From Candidatus Providencia siddallii (GTDB lineage Bacteria > Pseudomonadota > Gammaproteobacteria > Enterobacterales > Enterobacteriaceae): a stretch of 64,000 nucleotides of DNA. This document shows positions 11,105 through 23,613 of this stretch, in pieces; the first letter of the stretch is position 1, and each line of letters begins with the position of its first letter. The stretch lies in assembly GCF_964026685.1 (NCBI RefSeq), contig NZ_OZ034688.1:434001-498000 (forward strand). Direction: 5' to 3'. A program made the position numbers and the translations under genes. The notes below the pieces were generated by a model that saw only the letters and a program-made list of their open reading frames with translations, was not told where the DNA came from and searched no databases.

Positions 11105-12391
11105 TTATTTCGCTTTATTTATTAAAAAATTTGCTATTGTTCTAACACCAATTCCAGTTGCACCAACAGACCATAAATTAGATTGTGATTCACAATATGA
11201 TGCAGAACAATCAATATGAATCCAATTTTCTTGATATTTTTCTACAAAATAAGATAAAAAAGCAGCAGCTGTACTCGCCCCAGCAGTATTTTGAACGGAA
11301 ACATTATTTAAATCAGCAAAATTAGATTGTAGTTGTTTACGATGAAAACTATCTAAAGGTAAACGCCAAAATAATTCATATTCTTGATTAGAAGATTTTA
11401 TAAAATCTTTAATTAAATTATCATTAAAACAAAAAATAGCATGATAATCATTACCAACTGCAACAGTTGCTGCACCAGTTAATGTCGCAGCATCAATTAT
11501 TATTGATGGATTTTCTCTGCTAGCATCAATTAAACCATCAGCAAGAATTAATCTTCCTTCTGCATCAGTATTTGTAATTTCAACTGATTTTCCATTACGA
11601 TAATGAATAATATCACCTAATTTATATGCATTGCCACTAATCATATTATCAGCTATACATAAAAATATTTTAACTCGTTCTTTAAAACCACGAGTAATAG
11701 CAAGAGCTAATGCTCCAACCAAAATTGCAGCCCCCCCCATATCTGCTTTCATTGATTTCATTGAAGACGACGATTTTAAACTATACCCACCTGAATCAAA
11801 AGTAATAGCTTTTCCAACTAAACATGCAAACACAGGAGCATCAACACTATTATGTGGATTATAATCCAAAGTTAAAAATATAGGATCTCTATTTGAAGCA
11901 CAACCAACAGCATAAATACCAATATATTTTTTCTTTAATAAATCTTTTCCTTTAATTATATTACATTTAATTTTTTGTAAAGTAATAGTATTCAATAAAT
12001 TTATTGTTTTTTCAGATAATTTTTCGGGTCCTAATTCATTAGATGATAAATTAATAATATCACGCACCCAATCAATAATACGAACGCGATTATTTAATTC
12101 AATATATTCCGATTCTAATAATTGAGGCCATTTTATAGTTTTAATATTTTTAGGAGAACGATAACCTTGCCAAAAAGCCCAACAATTTTCTAAATTCCAA
12201 TATTTACCAATTAAAGCAACATTATATATACCATAATCATCAATTTTACGTCCTGCTATTTGTAATTTATGTAATTCATTTTCATTTTTTAAATGTATTT
12301 TTATATTATTAATTCCAAAACTTAATAATGATTTCTTCTTTAAATATTCATCTGCAGGTTCTAATGAAATTACTATTGACATAATTTTCAT
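11105..12391 (-). CDS. pepB: Aminopeptidase B (peptidase B, M17 family)
   Basis: Leucyl-aminopeptidase-family metallopeptidase that releases N-terminal residues in cytoplasmic peptide turnover. 428 residues (E. coli 427). The dinuclear metal site and active site are intact: VGKAITFDSGGYS, MKADMGGAA and the family signature NTDAEGRLILADG. N-terminal motifs CWAFWQGYRSPK and DWVRDIINLSSNELGP identify PepB rather than PepA. Two in-frame ATGs lie close together (residues 1 and 4); I keep the first. Stop TAA. Confidence 0.95.
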   Translation of the reverse strand: MKIMSIVISLEPADEYLKKKSLLSFGINNIKIHLKNENELHKLQIAGRKIDDYGIYNVALIGKYWNLENCWAFWQGYRSPKNIKTIKWPQLLESEYIELNNRVRIIDWVRDIINLSSNELGPEKLSEKTINLLNTITLQKIKCNIIKGKDLLKKKYIGIYAVGCASNRDPIFLTLDYNPHNSVDAPVFACLVGKAITFDSGGYSLKSSSSMKSMKADMGGAAILVGALALAITRGFKERVKIFLCIADNMISGNAYKLGDIIHYRNGKSVEITNTDAEGRLILADGLIDASRENPSIIIDAATLTGAATVAVGNDYHAIFCFNDNLIKDFIKSSNQEYELFWRLPLDSFHRKQLQSNFADLNNVSVQNTAGASTAAAFLSYFVEKYQENWIHIDCSASYCESQSNLWSVGATGIGVRTIANFLINKAK

Positions 12392-15050
<2,659 letters not shown>

Positions 15051-15125
15051 ATTATTTTAAAAAAATATAAAAAAATAATATATCTTATATGTACACAATA
15101 ATATTAATATTAAAATTAATTTGTA

Positions 15126-15198
15126 TGAAGCTAAGCGGATTTGAACCGCTTATACTTTGTATTTTATGTAAATCTTCTTTTAATTGAATTATAGATTT
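15126..15198 (-). pseudogene. Decayed tRNA-Ala(GGC) gene
   Basis: On the minus strand this 73-base stretch aligns without gaps to E. coli tRNA-Ala(GGC), with most differences being G-to-A or C-to-T. The T arm is intact (AGCGG TTCAAAT CCGCT) and the 3' acceptor strand reads TAGCTTCA. The other arms are broken: the acceptor stem has two mismatches, the anticodon stem two, and the D stem one. The anticodon triplet GGC has become AAA. No CCA is encoded. It lies beside gltX, where I recall the alaW/alaX genes of E. coli. A functional tRNA is very unlikely. Confidence 0.75.
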
Positions 15199-15225
15199 TA
15201 AAAATAATCTTATTATATTCGATAA

Positions 15226-16662
15226 TTAATCAAATATTTTTAAAAATCATAATTTTTTATTTAAAATAAAATTTAATGCTTTTTCAATACGAGAAACTGA
15301 ACGAAATTTACCAATTATATAAATAATAATATACAAATTAGGTGTTTTAGTAATTCCAGTTATTGCTATACGTAATGGCATACAAATTTTACCCATACTA
15401 ACTTTAAACTTAATAACAGCATTTTTTACTACTTGTTCAATATTTTTATGATTCCAATCTTTAATTAAATTTAATTTGCTTTTTATTTCTTCTAAAAAAA
15501 TATATGATGTTTTATTTAAATATTTTTTTGCATCATCAAAATTAAAATCATTAAATTCTTCATAAAAATAAATACATGATTTAGCCATTTCTTTCAACGT
15601 TTTACAACGATTTTTAAATAAATTAACTAATTCGATTAAACTCGGCCCATCATTTATATCAATATTTTGTTTTTTTATATGCCATTTTAGATGATTAGCT
15701 ACTTCTTCAGATGGTAATGTATTAATATAATAATGATTTAACCATAATAATTTATTAAAATTAAATGAGCTAGATGATTTATTAACATCATCAATACTAA
15801 AATATTTTTTCATTTCTTCAAGACTAAAAATCTCTTGATCACCATGTGACCAACCAAGCCTAACTAAATGATTTAATATAGCTTGCGGTAAAAATCCATT
15901 TTCACGATACTGTAAAATACTAACAGTATTATTACGTTTAGATAATTTTTTACCATCATCATTTAAAATTAATGAAACATGAGCATATTCAGGTATAGGA
16001 GCTTTTAATGCATTTAAAATATTAATTTGACGAGGAGTATTATTAATATGTTCTTCACCACGAATAACATGAGTAATATTCATATCCCAATCATCAATTA
16101 CAACGCAAAAATTATATGTAAAAGAACCATCAGAACGTTGAATAATTAAATCATCAAGCTCTTGATTTTTAAATTCAATAAAACCGCGAATTTTATCATT
16201 AAAAATAACCGAGCCTTTATCAGGATTTAAAAAACGCACAACATATGATTTATTTAAAAAATTATCATTTACATAATTACGACAAAATCCATCATAACGA
16301 GGTTTTTTATTATTTAATATTTGTTTTTTACGCAAATTTTCTAAACGTTCTCTTGAACAATAGCAACGATAAGCAGTACCATTATTTAACATTTGTTCAA
16401 TAATTTCATTATAACGTTTTAATCGTTTAGTTTGATAAAATAATTCTCCATCCCAATTTAAATTTAACCAATTCATACTATCTATAATAACATCAATAGA
16501 TTTTTGATTTGAACGTTTTAAATCTGTATCTTCTATACGTAGAATAAATTCTCCTTGATTTTGTCTACTAAATAACCAAGAAAACAAAGCTGTACGAATA
16601 CTTCCAATATGTAAATAACCTGTTGGACTTGGTGCAAAACGAGTTTTAACTTTTTTCATCAA
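15226..16662 (-). CDS. gltX: Glutamyl-tRNA synthetase (end depends on UGA reading)
   Basis: Class I synthetase that charges tRNA-Glu. HIGH-type motif [12 protein letters not shown] at residue 9, EDTDLKRS, the [16 protein letters not shown] block, [15 protein letters not shown], and the KMSKS-type motif KLSKR near residue 240. A TGA at 15247-15249 follows residue 471, which matches the E. coli length (471). If UGA is Trp, as five other genes here indicate, seven more residues (W then FLKIFD) are added before TAA at 15226-15228; I give that end. If UGA still stops translation, the gene ends at 15247. The C-terminus cannot decide, since E. coli GltX extends about two residues further than the shorter form. 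Confidence 0.9.
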
Positions 16663-16901
16663 AATATTCCTTATGTTTATAAAATATTTTATAATATAAA
16701 ATATTATTTTTATATTTTTTAAAAAACAAAATTTTACAATGAAATAACATTCATATATTTTAAATAAATAAAATAAAAAATTATTTTTTAAAAATGAATT
16801 TTATATAAAAATTTTTTATAAAAAAAATATATATAAAAATTATTTTATCTAATAAAACTAAAATAATTTATTTTTTATCAAAAAATAAATTAAAAAATAT
16901 A

Positions 16902-16930
16902 TTGACTATAAACATTTTATTATTAATAAT
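16902..16930 (+). promoter_or_regulatory. Probable sigma-70 promoter for the tRNA-Val/tRNA-Lys pair
   Basis: TTGACT (16902-16907), a 17-base spacer and AATAAT (16925-16930), each one base from consensus, end 15 bases before the mature 5' end of tRNA-Val. The spacing and position are what is expected for a stable-RNA promoter. Chance matches are common in such AT-rich DNA, but TTGAC with a G and C is rarer here. Confidence 0.55.
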
Positions 16931-16945
16931 AAATTTTAATAAATA

Positions 16946-17018
16946 GGGCGATTAGCTCAGATGGAAGAGCATCTCCCTTACAAGGAGAGGGTCACTGGTT
17001 CAAATCCAGTATCGCCCA
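16946..17018 (+). tRNA. valU: tRNA-Val (anticodon TAC)
   Basis: Complete 73-base cloverleaf: acceptor GGGCGAT/ATCGCCC, D arm GCTC...GAGC, anticodon arm TCTCC CTTACAA GGAGA with TAC at 16979-16981, T arm ACTGG TTCAAAT CCAGT, discriminator A. The anticodon, read with a modified U34, can cover GTN codons. CCA is not encoded; the next bases are TAA. It corresponds to E. coli valU, which also lies between gltX and lysV. Confidence 0.97.
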
Positions 17019-17123
17019 TAATAAAATAATATCAAAATATAAAAAAATATATTAAGTAATCTTTTATATAAAATAATGTTTATTATATATATTACATTAA
17101 TATAACAAACAAAGTATATAAAT

Positions 17124-17196
17124 GGGTCGTTAGCTCAGATGGTAGAGCAGTTGACTTTTAATCAATTGGTCACAGGTTCAAATCCTGTACGACCCA
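17124..17196 (+). tRNA. lysV: tRNA-Lys (anticodon TTT)
   Basis: Complete 73-base cloverleaf: acceptor GGGTCGT/ACGACCC, D arm GCTC...GAGC, anticodon arm GTTGA CTTTTAA TCAAT with TTT at 17157-17159, T arm ACAGG TTCAAAT CCTGT, discriminator A. No encoded CCA; ATT follows. It reads AAA/AAG, by far the heaviest codon load in this A-rich genome. It is 105 bases behind tRNA-Val, as valU-lysV in E. coli without the extra valX and valY copies, and is probably cotranscribed with it. Confidence 0.97.
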
Positions 17197-17734
17197 ATTA
17201 GTTAATATATTTATATTTTTAAATATTAAAAAAATAATTATAAATAATATTTCATCTAATATTAATATCTGATAATTAGTTCTTAATACTTAATTAAAAA
17301 ATATTTTAAGAATATTTAACATTTTAAAATTAACATAATAATATCCTTTATAGTAATCAAATTTACAAAAAACTATTAAGAAGAGTTTATTATATCCATT
17401 TAACTAAGAGGATTTATCTATATAAAAATTTATCTTAAAACAAATAAAATTAATATTTTATATTTATAAAAAATAAATTAATATAAAATTATTATATAAA
17501 ACTAAAATTTTTACAAAATTTTTTATATAATTATAAATTATATCGTAGAATATAAAATATATAATTATATATTTTATATAAAATTTAAAAATATTTTTAT
17601 AAAATTATTTTTTTATTAATTTAACTGTAAACTTCATTTCGTTATAATAACAAAAAATATAGTTTTATTTATTGTATTAAAAATAAAAAATATAATAAAT
17701 AAAAAAATATAAAAATAAAAAAAAGATAATTTTA
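17197..17734. other. Non-coding region before pgk
   Basis: 538 bases between tRNA-Lys and pgk. The patch at about 17340-17420 has more G and C than its surroundings, but it gives no recognisable RNA, repeat or frame. In E. coli epd precedes pgk; no trace of it is visible. Confidence 0.45.
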
Positions 17735-18907
17735 ATGTCTATAATAAAAATGACTGATTTAGATTTAACGAAAAAAAAAGTTTTTATCCGTTCTGATCTA
17801 AATGTACCAATAAAAAATAATAAAATCATATCTGATGCACGAATTTTAGCATCATTACCAACAATTGACTTTGCTATTAAAAAAAAAGCAAAAGTAATTG
17901 TAGCTTCCCATATAGGAAATCCTATTGAAGGTGAATATAATCATAATTTTTCAATGAAACCAATTGTAAATTGGTTTATAAAAAATACGAATTATCATGT
18001 TTTTTTTGAAAAAAACTTTTTAAATAAAATTAATATTAATAATGGAGAACTATTTTTTTTAGAAAATGTTCGTTTTAATAAAGGAGAAAAAAATAATGAT
18101 ATAAAACTAGCAAAACAATATGCTGCATTATGTGATATCTATGTATTAGATGCTTTTGGAACATCTCATCGTATTCATGCTTCAACACATAATATTGCAA
18201 AATATTCCCCTGTTTCTTGTGCTGGGATTTTATTATGTAATGAATTAAACGCTTTAAATAAAGCATTAGTTTGCCCTGAAAGACCTATGGTTGCTATTGT
18301 AGGAGGTTCTAAAATTTCTAGTAAATTTAAAACATTATATTCATTATCTAAAAAAGTAGATCAACTTATTGTTGGCGGTGGTATAGCTAATACTTTTATT
18401 GCAGCAAAAGGAAATAATGTTGGACTATCATTATATGAAAAAAATATGATTTCAAAAATAAAAGAAATATTAAAAAATTGCCAAGTTATCATTCCAAATG
18501 ATGTTAGAGTAACAAATAAATTTTCAAAAAATGCAATAGCAATTTCAAAAAAAAATTCTGAAATTAAAAATAATGATAAAATCCTAGATTTAGGAGATGA
18601 ATCAATAGAAAACATAGTAAAAATTATAAAAAAAGCAAAAACTATTATTTGGAATGGACCATTAGGAATGTTCGAACTTCCTAATTTTTGTCAAGGAACA
18701 AAAGCATTAGCAGAAGCAATTGCTGAAAATAATGGTTTTTCTATTGCAGGAGGGGGTGATACTTTAGCTGCAATCGAATTATTTAATATTTCAAATAAAA
18801 TTTCATATATATCAACTGGTGGTGGTGCTTTTATTGAATTTATTACAAAAAAAAAATTACCAACTATTACAATGTTAAAAAAATGTGCTAAAAAATATAA
18901 ACTATAG
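17735..18907 (+). CDS. pgk: Phosphoglycerate kinase
   Basis: Reversible transfer of phosphate between 1,3-bisphosphoglycerate and ADP, used in glycolysis and gluconeogenesis. 390 residues (E. coli 387). Seen: [13 protein letters not shown] at residue 15, [48 protein letters not shown] and the nucleotide-binding GGGDTLAAI. It is followed after 8 bases by fbaA, as in E. coli. One of three genes here that end in TAG. Confidence 0.97.
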   Translation: MSIIKMTDLDLTKKKVFIRSDLNVPIKNNKIISDARILASLPTIDFAIKKKAKVIVASHIGNPIEGEYNHNFSMKPIVNWFIKNTNYHVFFEKNFLNKININNGELFFLENVRFNKGEKNNDIKLAKQYAALCDIYVLDAFGTSHRIHASTHNIAKYSPVSCAGILLCNELNALNKALVCPERPMVAIVGGSKISSKFKTLYSLSKKVDQLIVGGGIANTFIAAKGNNVGLSLYEKNMISKIKEILKNCQVIIPNDVRVTNKFSKNAIAISKKNSEIKNNDKILDLGDESIENIVKIIKKAKTIIWNGPLGMFELPNFCQGTKALAEAIAENNGFSIAGGGDTLAAIELFNISNKISYISTGGGAFIEFITKKKLPTITMLKKCAKKYKL

Positions 18908-18915
18908 GATTCTAC

Positions 18916-19992
18916 ATGTCTAAAATTTTAAATTTTATTAAACCTGGTGTAGTTACTGGATATGATATACAAAAAATTTTTTTATTTGCAAAGGAAAATA
19001 ATTTTGCAATTCCAGCTATAAATTGTGTAAATACAGATTCAATTAATGCAACACTTGAAGCTGCTTCTGAAATGAGAGCACCTGTTATAATTCAGTTTTC
19101 AAATGGAGGATCTAATTTTATTGCGGGTCAAGGATTAAAAACTAAAGATCAAAAATCAGCTATTTCTGGTGCTATTTCTGGTGCTAATCACATACATCAA
19201 ATGGCTAAACATTATTGTATTCCAGTAATTATTCATACAGATCATTGCCCATATGAATTATTACCTTGAATTGATGGTTTATTAAGTGCAGATGAAAAAT
19301 ATTATGCAAAAAATGGAAAAACATTATTTTCGTCATATATGATTGATTTATCTAAAAATAATTTATATCAAAATATTGAAATCTGTTCTAAATATTTAAT
19401 GCGTATGAGTAAAATCAATATGACATTAGAAATTGAATTAGGTTGTACAGGTGGTGAAGAAGATGGAATAAACAATAACATAATAAATAATTCAGAATTA
19501 TATACTCAACCAAAAGATGTTTTATATGCATATGAAAAATTACATACAATTAGTAATAATTTCATTATTGCTGCATCATTTGGTAATGTTCATGGTGTAT
19601 ATAAACCAGGTAATATTAAATTAAAACCTAAAATTTTATTTGACTCACAAAAATATATTTCTAAAAAATTTAATTTACCTAAAAATAGTTTAAATTTTGT
19701 TTTTCATGGTGGTTCTGGTTCAAGTGATAAAGAAATTATGGAAGCAATAAGTTACGGTGTTATTAAAATAAATATAGATACAGATACACAATGGGCATTT
19801 TGGCACGGTACTTTAAAATATTATAAACAAAATTCTGAATATTTACAAAAACAATTAGGTACTACAAAAGATTTATACCATCCAAATAAAAAATATTACG
19901 ATCCTCGTGTATGGTTACGTAAAAGTCAAGAATCAATGATATCATGCTTAAAAGAGATTTTTCATAAATTTAATTGTAAAAATGTACTTTAA
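18916..19992 (+). CDS. fbaA: Class II fructose-bisphosphate aldolase, with UGA read as Trp at codon 118
   Basis: Zinc aldolase that joins or splits fructose 1,6-bisphosphate. 358 residues when read through, against 359 in E. coli. An in-frame TGA at 19267-19269 replaces the Trp of the E. coli motif LLPWIDGLL; the text reads LLP-TGA-IDGLL and the frame continues without any other lesion. Zinc and substrate motifs lie on both sides: IIHTDHCPYELLP before it, and ELGCTGGEEDG, SFGNVHGVYKPGN, FVFHGGSGSSD and INIDTDTQWAFW after it. Both halves are needed for the active site, so a truncated product would be dead. It follows pgk by 8 bases. Stop TAA. Confidence 0.95.
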
Positions 19993-20045
19993 TTAATAAA
20001 AATAATTATATCATTTATTTTAAATACGAAAATACTGTTTAAATA

Positions 20046-20082
20046 AAAAATATCAATTTTATGTTATAAAATTGATATTTTT
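20046..20082. terminator. Bidirectional hairpin terminator between fbaA and gdhA
   Basis: A perfect 17-bp inverted repeat (20046-20062 and 20066-20082) with a 3-base loop sits between the convergent ends of pgk-fbaA and gdhA. The stem starts with a run of A and ends with a run of T, so it can act as an intrinsic terminator in either direction. Confidence 0.7.
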
Positions 20083-20128
20083 ATTAACATATTAATACAT
20101 AATATATATAAAATATATTTAAATTTTT

Positions 20129-21463
20129 TTAAAAAACACCTTGTTCAATCATCGCATCTGCTACCTTTACAAAACTTGCAATATTAGCTCCTTTAATATA
20201 ATTAATTTTATTTTGTTTATCACTAAATTTAACACATTGATCATGTATATTTAACATAATACGTTTTAAATATAAATCAACTTTTTTAGCATCCCAATTT
20301 AAACGAGAAGAATTTTGAGCCATTTCAAACCCAGAAACTGCTACCCCACCAGCATTTGCAGCTTTACCTGGAGCAAATAATACACCAGATTTTAAAAATA
20401 AATTAACTGCTAATGCAGTAGTTGGCATATTTGCGCCTTCAGCCACAGCTTTTATGCCGTTTTTAATTAAGTTTTTTGCATCTTCTATATCTATTTCATT
20501 TTGAGTAGCACATGGAAACGCTATATCTACAGGAACACACCACGGTTTTTGATTAGGTAAATATTTTAACGAAAATTCTTTAGAATATTCTTCAATACGT
20601 CCATATCTATTTTTAATTGTTTTTAAACGTAATAATTTTTCAAGTGTAAAACCATCTTTATCTACTACAGTACCATTAGAATCTGATGCAGTAATTACTA
20701 TTGCACCTAATTCTATACATTTTTCAATAGTATACTGAGCTACATTACCAGATCCAGATACTGATACACGCATATTTTCTAAATTTAAATTATGTTTATT
20801 TAACATTACATCAGTAAAATAAACTAATCCGTAACCAGTTGACTCAGGACGAATAAAACTACCTCCAAATGATAATCCTTTACCAGTAAAAACACAAGAT
20901 GTGTTATTTGATAATTTTTTCATCATTCCTACCATAAAACCTATTTCGCGAATTCCAACTCCAATATCACCTGCAGGAATATCTGTATCTTGACCTAAAT
21001 GACGATAAAGTTCAATCATTAATGATTGACAAAAACGCATTATTTCATTTGAACTTTTACCTTTAGGATTAAAATCAGAACCACCTTTACCGCCACCCAT
21101 AGGAAGAGTTGTTAATGCATTTTTAAATATCTGTTCAAATCCAAGAAATTTTAAAATTGATAAATTAACAGTTGGATGAAATCTCATACCTCCTTTAAAA
21201 GGACCAATTGCAGAATTAAATTGTACACGCCATGCTCTATTAATATTTGTTCTGCATTTATCATCAACCCAAGCAACACGAAATTGAATAATTCTTTCAG
21301 GTTCTACAAAACGTTCTAATAAACCTTTATCACAATATTTAGTATTTTGTTCTAAAAATGGCCAAATCGAAGAAAAAACTTCACTTATCACCTGTAAAAA
21401 TTCATTTTGAAACGGATCTTTTTTTTGTGTATATTCTAAAAATGAAGACAATGAATACGTCAT
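20129..21463 (-). CDS. gdhA: NADP-specific glutamate dehydrogenase
   Basis: Interconverts 2-oxoglutarate plus ammonia and glutamate. 444 residues (E. coli 447), very well conserved: KGGMRFHPTVN, the catalytic lysine motif LPMGGGKGGSDF, PAGDIGVGIREIGFM, the Rossmann motif SVSGSGNVAQY and AEGANMPTT. In the host-associated context it may recycle nitrogen, or feed carbon from glutamate towards PckA-based gluconeogenesis; the direction is an inference. The ATG 21463 aligns with the second residue region of E. coli GdhA. Stop TAA. Confidence 0.97.
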   Translation of the reverse strand: MTYSLSSFLEYTQKKDPFQNEFLQVISEVFSSIWPFLEQNTKYCDKGLLERFVEPERIIQFRVAWVDDKCRTNINRAWRVQFNSAIGPFKGGMRFHPTVNLSILKFLGFEQIFKNALTTLPMGGGKGGSDFNPKGKSSNEIMRFCQSLMIELYRHLGQDTDIPAGDIGVGIREIGFMVGMMKKLSNNTSCVFTGKGLSFGGSFIRPESTGYGLVYFTDVMLNKHNLNLENMRVSVSGSGNVAQYTIEKCIELGAIVITASDSNGTVVDKDGFTLEKLLRLKTIKNRYGRIEEYSKEFSLKYLPNQKPWCVPVDIAFPCATQNEIDIEDAKNLIKNGIKAVAEGANMPTTALAVNLFLKSGVLFAPGKAANAGGVAVSGFEMAQNSSRLNWDAKKVDLYLKRIMLNIHDQCVKFSDKQNKINYIKGANIASFVKVADAMIEQGVF

Positions 21464-21598
21464 TTATATATCCTATATAATAAATTTATTTTACATTTTA
21501 AAATATTTAATAATAAAACATAAACACTTAAACACATATTAATATAATATGATATTTTTTTATATAAAATATTTTTAAAAAACATAAAATAAACAATT

Positions 21599-22027
21599 TT
21601 AAACATTTAAAGGTACAATTAATATATCTACTTGAATTTTATCAATTAATTTACGAGCTGATGATGTCAATTTACTCCAAAAATCTTGATGATGTCCACA
21701 AATTACAACATTTATATTATATTTTTTTACAACGTCTTCAAGAACTTGACATAAATCACCATTAGCAATTAATATTTTTTCTATACAATATCCAGATTTC
21801 ATCACTAAATCTTTAAATATACTATTATTAGTATAGTTATTTTTATCTTTTTTTATATTTTTTTTATTAATATTAATTATTCCAGTATAAGGCGCTAAAT
21901 AATTAATATCAACATGAATTACTGAAACTTTAGACTGATAAGGTTTTGCTATAGAAATAGCTTTTTTAATTAAAATTTCACTATCAGGGGATAAATCTAT
22001 AGCAACAAGTATATGTTTATAATACAT
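21599..22027 (-). CDS. uspA: Universal stress protein A
   Basis: Small cytoplasmic alpha/beta protein induced in E. coli by growth arrest and many stresses. 142 residues (E. coli 144). Starts YYKHILVAIDLSPDSE and ends with CGHHQDFWSKLTSSARKLI and VDILIVPL, all close to E. coli UspA. A Shine-Dalgarno-like AAGGAAA stands nine bases before the ATG. It follows pitA on the same strand; the E. coli gene uspB that lies between them has gone. Stop TAA. Confidence 0.95.
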   Translation of the reverse strand: MYYKHILVAIDLSPDSEILIKKAISIAKPYQSKVSVIHVDINYLAPYTGIININKKNIKKDKNNYTNNSIFKDLVMKSGYCIEKILIANGDLCQVLEDVVKKYNINVVICGHHQDFWSKLTSSARKLIDKIQVDILIVPLNV

Positions 22028-22107
22028 AACATGTTTCCTTATTAATACTATTAATTATAATAAAAATTATATATTAATTTTGTTAATAATTAAATTAAAT
22101 TTAATTA

Positions 22108-23613
22108 TTAACAAAACAGTAATAAAATCCAATATAATATACTAGATAATAAAATAGACATTGGTAATGTTAACAACCATGTTAAAATGACACTTTTTAC
22201 AGTTTTTATTTGCAAACCATATCCATCAGCTAACATTGCTCCAGCAACTGCAGAAGATAAAACTTGTGTTGTTGATACCGGCATACCAGTATAACTAGCT
22301 ATACCAATAGAAACACCAGCAGTTAATTGTGCAGATACTCCTTGTGCATAAGTAATACATTTTTTTCCTATTTTTTCACCAATCGTAATAGATATTCTTT
22401 TCCAACCAAACATAGTACCAAAAGATAATGATAAAGCAACAATAATAATAATCCAAAGTGGTGAATATTCAATAGGTTTTAAAAGATCAAAGCTAATCTT
22501 TTTTAATAAATTTGAATCTTTATCATTAGTTTCTGGTAAATTAGCAATAAAATTAGCAATACCAGATATACATATTAATAAACTACGAACATGTTTTTTT
22601 TGTTCTAATGTTAATTTATTATAATTTTTGATATTAACCAACAAACTTTGAGCTTGATTTAAAATAGATGTTATTGCCACATTAACATCATTTATTTTAT
22701 ATATAAAATTTTTAATTTCATTGTTATCTTTTAAAGATTTTTTTATTTTACTATCAAATTTTAAATTATGAATTAAATGATATTGTTGCATACAAACAAT
22801 TGCATTATAAGTTTTTGTAATATCATTCTTATTGGAATTTATATTTATAATAAAATCTGAAGGTGCTATACAAATTAATACAAGCATTATAATACCTATG
22901 CCTTTTTGTCCATCATTGGCTCCATGAGAAAAACTTACACCAATAGCAGAAAAAATAAGTGCTATACGAATCCAAAAAGTAGGTTTATGTTTATCATATT
23001 TTTTTTTATCTTTATTTACTTTTAAATAATTAGTATGATATTTTTTAATTTTTTCATAATAAAAACGAAAAATAAAAATTATAAAAGAAGATATTATAAA
23101 ACCTATAATTGGAGAAATTATTAATGATATAAGAATATTAATCATTTTTGGTATATTTAAAGCATTAACAATTGATACTTTTGTAACTATAGAATTAGTT
23201 ATACAAACACCTATAGTAGCACCAATTAAAGTATGCGAACTTGATGCAGGAATACCTAAATACCAAGTAGCTAAATTCCAAACAATAGCTGATAATAATA
23301 ATGAAAACAACATTATTATCCCATAAAAAGGAGTTACATTAAATAAAAAATTAGTTGGCAATAAATGAACAATAGCATATGCAACACTTAATCCACCTAA
23401 TAAAACACCGAAAAAGTTAAAAATTCCAGACATAATAACTGCTAATCTAGCACTCATTGCTTTTGTATAAATAATAATAGCTACCGCATTTGCGGTATCA
23501 TGAAAACCATTGATAGCTTCATAAAATAATACAAATAATAGTACTAAAATTATTAGTAAACATGTATGAAATTCCAAATTAATAAAAAAATGAAACATAA
23601 GTTTTAAATACAC
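22108..23613 (-). CDS. pitA: Low-affinity inorganic phosphate transporter PitA
   Basis: Proton-coupled phosphate (metal-phosphate) transporter of the inner membrane. 501 residues (E. coli 499), with about ten hydrophobic segments and a long central cytoplasmic loop (about residues 255-370). Both PHO4-family repeats are seen: GFHDTANAVA near residue 36 and SHGANDGQKGIG near residue 230, plus PASSSHTLIGA and PVSTTQVLSSAVAG. The start at 23613 is the first ATG; the next one, at 23598, gives the N-terminus nearest to E. coli PitA and is equally possible. Stop TAA. Confidence 0.94.
   Translation of the reverse strand: MYLKLMFHFFINLEFHTCLLIILVLLFVLFYEAINGFHDTANAVAIIIYTKAMSARLAVIMSGIFNFFGVLLGGLSVAYAIVHLLPTNFLFNVTPFYGIIMLFSLLLSAIVWNLATWYLGIPASSSHTLIGATIGVCITNSIVTKVSIVNALNIPKMINILISLIISPIIGFIISSFIIFIFRFYYEKIKKYHTNYLKVNKDKKKYDKHKPTFWIRIALIFSAIGVSFSHGANDGQKGIGIIMLVLICIAPSDFIININSNKNDITKTYNAIVCMQQYHLIHNLKFDSKIKKSLKDNNEIKNFIYKINDVNVAITSILNQAQSLLVNIKNYNKLTLEQKKHVRSLLICISGIANFIANLPETNDKDSNLLKKISFDLLKPIEYSPLWIIIIVALSLSFGTMFGWKRISITIGEKIGKKCITYAQGVSAQLTAGVSIGIASYTGMPVSTTQVLSSAVAGAMLADGYGLQIKTVKSVILTWLLTLPMSILLSSILYWILLLFC

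Noticed and set aside
17340..17420. Possible small RNA or tRNA fragment before pgk
   Set aside because: Slightly higher G and C only; no cloverleaf, hairpin or known motif could be built.
18916..19269. fbaA, pckA, dxs, pgpA and gloB as pseudogenes or as split genes
   Set aside because: Each has only one lesion, always TGA at a Trp position, with normal length and conserved active sites on both sides. Five independent pseudogenes with this same pattern are not credible.
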